Assembly: GCA_007119075.1 (NCBI GenBank) | Contig: SKQJ01000056.1 | Location: 1 to 5,139 of the forward strand | Direction: 5' to 3' | DNA length: 5,139 nt | From: Bacteroidales bacterium | GTDB lineage: Bacteria > Bacteroidota > Bacteroidia > Bacteroidales > PUMT01 | Shown here: positions 1-5,139 of the stretch, in pieces | How positions within the stretch are numbered: position 1 is the stretch's first letter | Layout: every line of letters begins with the position of its first letter | Translations under genes and position numbers: made by a program | The notes under the pieces: model-generated | What the model was told of the DNA's origin: nothing | The model's database searches: none | Seen by the model: only the letters and a program-made list of their open reading frames with translations

Positions 1-18
1 CTTGTAATGTCAATATCG

Positions 19-49
19 TTGGAAACTTAAAAAAATCGCCCTAAATTGG
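19..49 (+). promoter_or_regulatory. candidate Bacteroidota-type promoter for the susC-susD operon
   Basis: The primary sigma factor of Bacteroidota typically recognises a -33 TTTG/TTG element and a -7 TAnnTTTG element about 19-21 bases apart. Here TTG lies at 19-21 and TAAATTGG at 42-49, which matches five of the six fixed -7 bases, with 20 bases between them. The spacer contains an A7 tract (29-35), and a T6 tract follows at 52-57. A start site in the mid-50s would give a leader of about 85 bases before the ATG at 140. A second possible -7 box, TATCGTTG at 14-21, also matches five of six, but its -33 partner would lie outside the window. The call rests on motif and spacing only. Confidence 0.3.
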
Positions 50-73
50 TATTTTTTGGACCTCGCCTGAAGA

Positions 74-86
74 ATTGTGAAACAAT
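74..86. repeat. perfect 5-bp inverted repeat in the susC leader
   Basis: ATTGT at 74-78 and ACAAT at 82-86 are perfect reverse complements separated by GAA. The element lies between the candidate promoter and the transporter start codon. It could be a half-site pair for a DNA-binding regulator. An RNA hairpin with a 5-bp AU-rich stem and a 3-base loop would be weak. Arms this short arise easily by chance in AT-rich DNA, so it is recorded only as a candidate. Confidence 0.25.
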
Positions 87-139
87 CCGAGCAAGAAAAT
101 TATCTCAAAATCTGATGAAATTGTAAAATTCTACTTAAC

Positions 140-3100
140 ATGAAATTACTGCTATGCTTTATTATTTCATCAATTCTGAATGCCTACGGTAATATTTTCC
201 CACACACTGCCAATCCACCAAATTGGGCGCATGAAAACAACCCTGTTGTTAATGCGCCTCTGCCTGAAACTCAGGATAAAGTTAAAGGTAGGGTAGCTGA
301 TTCTGAGACCGGGAATCCTTTGCCCGGGATTAATATACTGATTCAGGGGACCAGGATGGGAACCCTTACCGGTCCGGATGGCTATTTTTTAATAGAAGTT
401 CCTGGTCCGGAAACAGTTTTGCAATTTACCGGTACCGGATATATACAGCAGGTGGTTGAGATTGGAGATCAGAGAGAATTATACATAGCCATGCAGCCCG
501 GGCTGCAATCATTAAATGAAGTGATAATGACAGGATATGGATCCCAGCGGCTGGCGACAGTTACAGGATCAATAAGCCGGATTGGAGGAGAGGAACTTCA
601 GCGGGCCCCTGTCGTGAATTATTCGAATGTTTTATCCGGTCGGTTACCCGGACTGCTTGCATTAAGCCGGTCCGGCGAGCCTGGCAATGATGGTGCTGTT
701 TTAAGGATAAGGGGAGAAAGCACTTTAGGGAATAATTCACCCCTTGTTATTATAGATGGAATAACCGGGCGCGACCTTCAAAGATTAAATCCTGCAGATA
801 TTGAGAGCATTACCGTGCTTAAAGATGCCTCAGCTGCAATTTATGGCGCTCAGGCTGCCAACGGGGTCATTCTTATTGCCACAAAGAGAGGGGGCGTATC
901 TCCATTGCAGGTTTCTATAACCCATAACCAGGGATGGGGCATGCCAACCGTCATACCGGAGATGACAGATGCAGCGACATATGCAACTCTGCTGAATGAA
1001 ATAAATGACCCTAAGGGTAGCTATCCAAACTACTCCTATAATGAATTACAGCGCTTTGCAGATGGATCAGACCCATGGAACTTTCCAGACACTGATTGGT
1101 TTTCCGAGGTCTATAAATCAGCAGCTCCCCAGAGAATAACAAATGCGACTCTTCAGGGTGGGTCTGAGACATTTCAGTATTTTGTTTCACTTGGATATAA
1201 TTACCAGGATGCTATCTATAAAAACAGTGCGACAAATTATGAACAGGCCGGCTTCAGGGGTAACTTTGATGCCAGACTTTCCGAACATATAAAATTAAGT
1301 CTTGATCTTTCGGGCCGGCAAACAACAAGGAATTACCCCACCCTCTCAGCTTCAAGTATCCAGGAGCGTATTCTGAGCGCTAAACCAACCATGCATGCAT
1401 ATTGGCCAAATGGTTTCGCTGGTCCGGATCCTATTATACAGCCTTTTATGCAAAGTGGTTCTTACTGGCCGGAATACAAAAATAATCCGGTTGTTACAAC
1501 AACCAATCAAACCGGCAGACATACAATTACAGACTATGTATTTGAAAATCTGATGAAACTGGAAGCTGATATACCCTGGGTAAGAGGACTTAAAGCCACA
1601 GGCAACTTTTCAGTCGACAAATCCATGCTAAACAGCAAACTGTGGCAGACACCCTGGTATCTATACACCTGGGACGGGAGTACTTATGATGAAAATAATG
1701 AACCATTGCTGATCCAGCGAAAGCTGGGTTATACTGCTCCTCAATTGAAACAGGACTTTGGAGACACTGAACGAATTACTGTGAATGCTTTACTGAATTA
1801 CAATACCCGCATAAAGGATGGTCATAATCTGAACTTGCTGATGGGTACTGAAAGAATTACTGGTGAGTCGATGGACTTCTGGGCATTCAGAGGGAATTTC
1901 GATTCTGCGGCTATTGACCAGCTGTTTGCAGGAGGGGATTCCGAAAAGGATAACTCAGGGACTGCTTTACGGCATGCCAGGCTAAGCTATCTTGGCAGGA
2001 TCAATTATGATTACCTTGGAAAGTACATGATCGAATTTGTCTTTAGATACGAAGGGTCTTCATTATTCCCGGCAGAGGGACGCTATGGATTTTTTCCCGG
2101 GTTGTCTGTTGGGTACCGCATATCGGACGAGGATTTCTGGAAGGACCGCCTGTCATTTATCGATTATTTTAAAATCAGATCATCCTGGGCTCAGACAGGC
2201 AATGACAGGATTGAACCCTATCAGTATATGACCGGCTTCGGGTTCAGGGATCAGACTTATATATTTGGAGGCACCGCTGAAAACAGGATTCTAAGTGAAC
2301 TGCGCGCACCAAATCCCGGTGTAACATGGGAGGTTGCCAATCAGTTTAATGCCGGATTTGATGGCATGTTGCCTGGTGGCAGAATGACAATATCCGGCGA
2401 TTATTTCTATAATCTGAGGACAAACATATTGTGGTGGAGAGATGCATTGATTCCGTCTACGGCAGGCTTAAGCCTGCCTAAAGAGAATATAGCTGAAGTC
2501 AGCAATCAGGGATTTGAGTTTTCCCTGGGATACAGGAACCACAGCCGGGAATTCAGGTATGATATAAATATTACCGGAGGTACCAATAGAAACCGGATTG
2601 AATTCTGGGACGAATCCCCCGGTGTTCCCGATTATCAGCAATCTACCGGCCACCCTATGAATTCAATGCTGGTTTACAATGTTATCGGGATATTTCAGTC
2701 ATGGGAAGAGATTGAAAATTATCCTTCCCCTGGAGCTGCCCACCCCGGCGACTTCATCTATGAAGATGTAAATGGTGATGGCGTTATTGACGCAATGGAC
2801 AGGATAAGGGAACACCGCACAGATATTCCAGCATTTACAGGTGGCCTCAATTTCAATATGAGCTGGCGGAATTTCTACGGTTCAGCATTCTTCCAGTCAG
2901 CAACCGGCGCAGTAAGAAACAATAACTATCCTTTGGGGGGAAACTGGGGTAACTACCTTGCAAGGGATGCAAAAAACCGGTGGACTGAAGAGAGACCCGG
3001 CACAACTAATCCGCGGATATGGGACGGGGACTATGGATTCTGGCGTCACTATACGAATACACACTGGCTTCAGAGCAGTAATTATTTAAGGCTGAAAACC

Positions 3101-3280
3101 CTTGAAATAGGATATAATTTGCCGGTTGACATATCAGGGATCAGGAGATTCACAGTTTATTTTTCAGGACAAAACCTGCTGACATTCACGGGAATTAAGG
3201 ATTTTGACCCTGAAACAACTTCCTATGCTGCCTATCCTGTTAATAAGGTATACAATATCGGAGCGTCTATAAATTTCTAA
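140..3280 (+). CDS. SusC/RagA-family TonB-linked outer membrane transporter
   Basis: This is a complete 1046-residue outer-membrane importer, a usual length for the family; it would move a ligand captured by its SusD partner into the periplasm using TonB energy. Residues 1-17 form a short signal peptide (one Lys, a hydrophobic core, AYG before the likely cut). A Pro/Asn-rich linker spans about 18-46. A carboxypeptidase-D-like domain covers about 47-119 (VKGRV, LPGINI, GTLTGPDGYF). The TonB-box region is 125-134 (LNEVIMTGYG), and the plug is about 135-251, with LRIRG, PLVIIDGI and the signature LNPADIESITVLKDASAAIYG. Gln238 replaces the more usual Arg/Ser before AANGVI. The rest is beta-barrel, with a DVNGDGVIDAMD calcium-type loop at 876-887, a late QNLLTFTG motif and a terminal Phe. 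I see no cysteine in the mature part. There is no STN domain. TGA at 116-118 blocks any longer in-frame start, and ATG 140 gives the signal peptide. Substrate unknown; this is a family-level call, not orthology to starch susC. Confidence 0.97.
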   Translation: MKLLLCFIISSILNAYGNIFPHTANPPNWAHENNPVVNAPLPETQDKVKGRVADSETGNPLPGINILIQGTRMGTLTGPDGYFLIEVPGPETVLQFTGTGYIQQVVEIGDQRELYIAMQPGLQSLNEVIMTGYGSQRLATVTGSISRIGGEELQRAPVVNYSNVLSGRLPGLLALSRSGEPGNDGAVLRIRGESTLGNNSPLVIIDGITGRDLQRLNPADIESITVLKDASAAIYGAQAANGVILIATKRGGVSPLQVSITHNQGWGMPTVIPEMTDAATYATLLNEINDPKGSYPNYSYNELQRFADGSDPWNFPDTDWFSEVYKSAAPQRITNATLQGGSETFQYFVSLGYNYQDAIYKNSATNYEQAGFRGNFDARLSEHIKLSLDLSGRQTTRNYPTLSASSIQERILSAKPTMHAYWPNGFAGPDPIIQPFMQSGSYWPEYKNNPVVTTTNQTGRHTITDYVFENLMKLEADIPWVRGLKATGNFSVDKSMLNSKLWQTPWYLYTWDGSTYDENNEPLLIQRKLGYTAPQLKQDFGDTERITVNALLNYNTRIKDGHNLNLLMGTERITGESMDFWAFRGNFDSAAIDQLFAGGDSEKDNSGTALRHARLSYLGRINYDYLGKYMIEFVFRYEGSSLFPAEGRYGFFPGLSVGYRISDEDFWKDRLSFIDYFKIRSSWAQTGNDRIEPYQYMTGFGFRDQTYIFGGTAENRILSELRAPNPGVTWEVANQFNAGFDGMLPGGRMTISGDYFYNLRTNILWWRDALIPSTAGLSLPKENIAEVSNQGFEFSLGYRNHSREFRYDINITGGTNRNRIEFWDESPGVPDYQQSTGHPMNSMLVYNVIGIFQSWEEIENYPSPGAAHPGDFIYEDVNGDGVIDAMDRIREHRTDIPAFTGGLNFNMSWRNFYGSAFFQSATGAVRNNNYPLGGNWGNYLARDAKNRWTEERPGTTNPRIWDGDYGFWRHYTNTHWLQSSNYLRLKTLEIGYNLPVDISGIRRFTVYFSGQNLLTFTGIKDFDPETTSYAAYPVNKVYNIGASINF
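492..507. repeat. 16-bp perfect palindrome inside the transporter gene
   Basis: TGCAGCCCGGGCTGCA reads the same on both strands. It covers the codons for about residues 118-123, exactly between the N-terminal carboxypeptidase-D-like domain and the TonB box. Flanking bases do not extend the symmetry (A491 against A508). As RNA it could fold into a 6-bp stem with a CCGG loop. Whether it has any function is unknown, and its role may be purely coding. Confidence 0.5.
2461..2478. repeat. 18-bp perfect palindrome inside the transporter gene
   Basis: GGCAGGCTTAAGCCTGCC is a perfect 18-bp palindrome. It spans codons for about residues 774-780 (TAGLSLP), a segment of the barrel that is well conserved in the family and precedes KENIAEVSNQGFEF. 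The symmetry stops at C2460 against T2479. Its left arm (GGCAGGCTT) recurs at 4766-4774 in the susD-like gene, where it also encodes Ala-Gly-Leu. The palindrome may therefore simply reflect codon choice for this peptide. Confidence 0.5.
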
Positions 3281-3290
3281 TAAAGATTCT

Positions 3291-5090
3291 ATGAAGCACG
3301 GACATATTTTTAAAGCTATAGTAATTATTGTTTTTCTCATAACTGCATCATGCAATGATGATTTTCTGGAAACCAGGCCATTGGACGGGTATGCAGACCC
3401 GGCAGTCTGGGGAGATCTTTCACTGGTTGAAAATTACATAAATGAAGCTTACTCAAGAATCAGCGAGCCTTTCACTTCTGGCAGGACTTTAGGGATGATA
3501 GTAGATGAAGGCCATTATCGTTCTGGTTACCAAGGTCCACATAGTCATACCAGAAGTCTGCTGACACCCGATGACATTCCCGGCTGGAGTATGTTGACAA
3601 GATACAGATCCTGGCCGGATCTTTACGCAAGCATCCGTATTTGTAACGTTTTCTTTGGCAACCTCGACAATATTCCGGCACAAACCCCTGAGCAAGAAGT
3701 TCTCAAAAGCAGATTGACAGGTGAAGCTTACTTTCTGAGGGCAAAGTTTTATCACCACCTTACCAAGGTTTTCGGGGGTGTGCCTATAGTTGACAGGGCG
3801 TATGCACCCGGCGAGGACTTCAACATTGCACGCTCAAGCTATGAAGATTGTGTTGAGTTCATGGTAAATGATCTGGATATGGCTGCCACCCTTTTGCCAT
3901 TAACACATACCGGAGCTGCTGCCGGACGTGCCACAAAAGGTGCTGCAATGGCCTTAAAAGCAAGGATACTGATGTTTGCAGCAAGCGATCTTTATAACAC
4001 CGAAGTCTTTCCAGGATATCTGCATCGTGAATTAATCGGGTATACCGGAGGAAATCAACAACAGCGATGGCAAAGGGCACGGGATGCTGCAAAAGAGGTT
4101 ATTGACCTGGGTGTTTATAGTTTATACAACAGGAATCCTGATCCCGTGCAAAACTATGTCGAATATTTTATATCACGTGAAACAGAGGAAGATATTTTCT
4201 GGAGATATTATACATCAGCCATATGGAACAGAAACATTATCGGCCGCACTTCAGAGTCACCAGGATGGTTTGGCGGAGGTTTTAATACACCATTAGGCGA
4301 TCTTGTTGATGATATGGAGATGGCTGACGGGAGTAAGTTTGACTGGGGAAACCCGGAGCATGCTGCATTGCCATATGAAAACCGTGAGCCCCGGTTCTAT
4401 GCAAATATTCTTTATGATGGTGCAACCTGGAGACCAAGGGACGCCGGACTTACACGTATAGATCCGATAGGAATTGTACAGACCGGTGGTTATGAAGAAT
4501 GGGATGAGACAACGAATAGCATAATAATAGAACATGGGCTTGACAGCCCGGGATCGAAGGATATATGGCTTTCGCATGAAGCAAGTTATACCGGTTATTA
4601 TCTCAGGAAATTTAGTGATCCTGCAAAACTTCACCTAAATGAATCACAGGATGGATCATACAGATGGTTACGGTACGGAGAGATTTTGCTTAATTATGCG
4701 GAAGCCTGCATTGAACTTGGCGATTTTGAAGAGGCCCGTACTTATATTAATATGGTAAGAGACAGGGCAGGCTTGCCGGGAGTCACTGAATCGGGCAATG
4801 AACTCAGAGAACGCTACAGGAAAGAGAGAAGGATTGAACTCATGTTTGAGGATCATCGCTATTTTGATGTCCGCCGATGGGTTATAGGTCCGGAAGCTTA
4901 TGACAAAGAAGTCAGTGCTGTAGAAATTGTATACGAACTTCAGGAGGATAAAACTACACCAGAAATTCCCACCGTTACTGCATATAAGTTTGAGAAATGG
5001 GAATGGCATGATCGCGCATATTTTCACCCCATCTTAAGGACCGAAATGCTGAGAAACGATCTACTTGTTCAAAATCCGTATTACGAATAA
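3291..5090 (+). CDS. SusD/RagB-family surface nutrient-binding lipoprotein
   Basis: This is a complete 599-residue protein, a normal length for the family. It is expected to be anchored on the cell surface, to bind the ligand and to close over the upstream transporter barrel as a lid. Residues 1-20 are a lipoprotein signal peptide with lipidated Cys21; the lipobox TASC is slightly atypical, with Thr at -3. The following NDDFLE resembles the acidic lipoprotein export signal that sends Bacteroidota lipoproteins to the surface. The N-terminal SusD-like domain covers about 22-235 (FLETRPLDGY, DPAVW, then the TPR-like helix segment GEAYFLRAKFYHHLTKVFGGVPIV at about 144-167). The C-terminal SusD/RagB domain covers about 260-599, with WLRYGEILLNYAEAC, ARTYINMVRDRAGLPGV, RRIELMFEDHRYFDVRRW and the closing LVQNPYYE. 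It starts 10 bases after the transporter stop and lacks a clear Shine-Dalgarno sequence; the ATG immediately precedes the signal peptide. Ligand specificity cannot be predicted. Confidence 0.97.
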   Translation: MKHGHIFKAIVIIVFLITASCNDDFLETRPLDGYADPAVWGDLSLVENYINEAYSRISEPFTSGRTLGMIVDEGHYRSGYQGPHSHTRSLLTPDDIPGWSMLTRYRSWPDLYASIRICNVFFGNLDNIPAQTPEQEVLKSRLTGEAYFLRAKFYHHLTKVFGGVPIVDRAYAPGEDFNIARSSYEDCVEFMVNDLDMAATLLPLTHTGAAAGRATKGAAMALKARILMFAASDLYNTEVFPGYLHRELIGYTGGNQQQRWQRARDAAKEVIDLGVYSLYNRNPDPVQNYVEYFISRETEEDIFWRYYTSAIWNRNIIGRTSESPGWFGGGFNTPLGDLVDDMEMADGSKFDWGNPEHAALPYENREPRFYANILYDGATWRPRDAGLTRIDPIGIVQTGGYEEWDETTNSIIIEHGLDSPGSKDIWLSHEASYTGYYLRKFSDPAKLHLNESQDGSYRWLRYGEILLNYAEACIELGDFEEARTYINMVRDRAGLPGVTESGNELRERYRKERRIELMFEDHRYFDVRRWVIGPEAYDKEVSAVEIVYELQEDKTTPEIPTVTAYKFEKWEWHDRAYFHPILRTEMLRNDLLVQNPYYE

Positions 5091-5139
5091 ATAGCGGATC
5101 ACCGGGAGTTAGGATCCCTTACAAATTCTGACAGGTTTA

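Noticed and set aside
140..157. Cys6 of the transporter preceded by Leu-Leu-Leu, considered as a lipobox.
   Set aside because: The cysteine is too close to the N-terminus to follow a complete signal peptide, and SusC proteins are barrel proteins with ordinary signal peptides.
429..438. Perfect 10-bp palindrome CCGGTACCGG in the N-terminal-domain codons.
   Set aside because: A 10-bp palindrome is expected several times in 5 kb, and it follows from the repeated Thr-Gly codons.
2037..2231. A 64-codon plus-strand frame inside the transporter gene in another phase.
   Set aside because: It is embedded in conserved barrel coding sequence and has no recognisable product.
2935..2940. G6 run followed by AAACTGGGG, considered as a slippage site for phase variation.
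   Set aside because: Six bases is short for slipped-strand switching and the reading frame is intact through it.
3489..3758. An 89-codon minus-strand frame, with a shorter overlapping one at 3472-3681.
   Set aside because: Two overlapping minus-strand frames in different phases opposite a conserved gene indicate chance, and neither shows a protein signature.
4536..4549. Inverted repeat GGGCT-TGAC-AGCCC inside the susD-like gene, considered as an internal RNA hairpin or attenuator.
   Set aside because: It is a 5-bp stem in coding sequence with no following T run and no positional logic. Such elements are frequent by chance.
4293..4634. A 113-codon open frame on the minus strand inside the susD-like gene.
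   Set aside because: It is fully contained in the conserved gene on the other strand and its cysteine- and isoleucine-rich translation is typical of antisense shadow frames.
4668..5027. A 119-codon open frame on the minus strand, antisense to the susD-like gene.
   Set aside because: It lies wholly inside a well-supported gene, its translation resembles no family I recognise, and it fits a chance open frame opposite real coding sequence.
5104..5118. Possible terminator hairpin after the susD-like gene (GGGA ... TCCC around a 7-base loop).
   Set aside because: The stem is only 4 bp and is not followed by a T run, so it does not support a rho-independent terminator.

Overview
The window looks like chromosomal DNA of a member of the Bacteroidota. 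It holds one complete tandem pair of outer-membrane nutrient-uptake genes, a SusC/RagA-type TonB-dependent transporter (140-3280) followed by a SusD/RagB-type surface lipoprotein (3291-5090). This pairing is a hallmark of that phylum. Base composition is moderate, neither start codon has a good Shine-Dalgarno sequence, and the SusD lipoprotein carries an acidic stretch right after its lipidated cysteine. All three fit Bacteroidota, possibly a Bacteroidales/Marinilabiliales-type lineage, but the genus cannot be read from these data.

Layout. Positions 1-139 are a noncoding, AT-rich leader. It contains a plausible Bacteroidota-type promoter (TTG at 19-21, TAnnTTTG-like box at 42-49), a small perfect inverted repeat (74-86) and a three-codon ATG...TAA mini-ORF (115-126) just ahead of the transporter start. 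The susC-like gene fills 140-3280. After a tandem TAATAA stop and a gap of only 10 bases, the susD-like gene fills 3291-5090, so the two are almost certainly cotranscribed. The last 49 bases (5091-5139) contain no ATG, no RNA gene that I can see and no convincing terminator, so the operon may continue beyond the window.

How they work together. In this family the SusD lipoprotein sits as a lid on the extracellular face of the SusC barrel. It captures a ligand, usually a glycan oligomer and sometimes a peptide or other polymer fragment, and hands it to the barrel. Import into the periplasm is then powered by TonB-ExbB-ExbD through the TonB box. The transporter has the usual N-terminal carboxypeptidase-D-like domain but no STN signalling domain, so direct FecI/FecR-type anti-sigma control through this protein is unlikely. 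No glycoside hydrolase, lyase, sulfatase, peptidase or regulator lies in the window, so the substrate cannot be assigned.

I see no new biological system here. The most notable extra structure is two long perfect palindromes inside the transporter gene (16 bp at 492-507, at the boundary between the N-terminal domain and the TonB box, and 18 bp at 2461-2478), plus small repeats in the leader. These are modest signals and may be coincidental.
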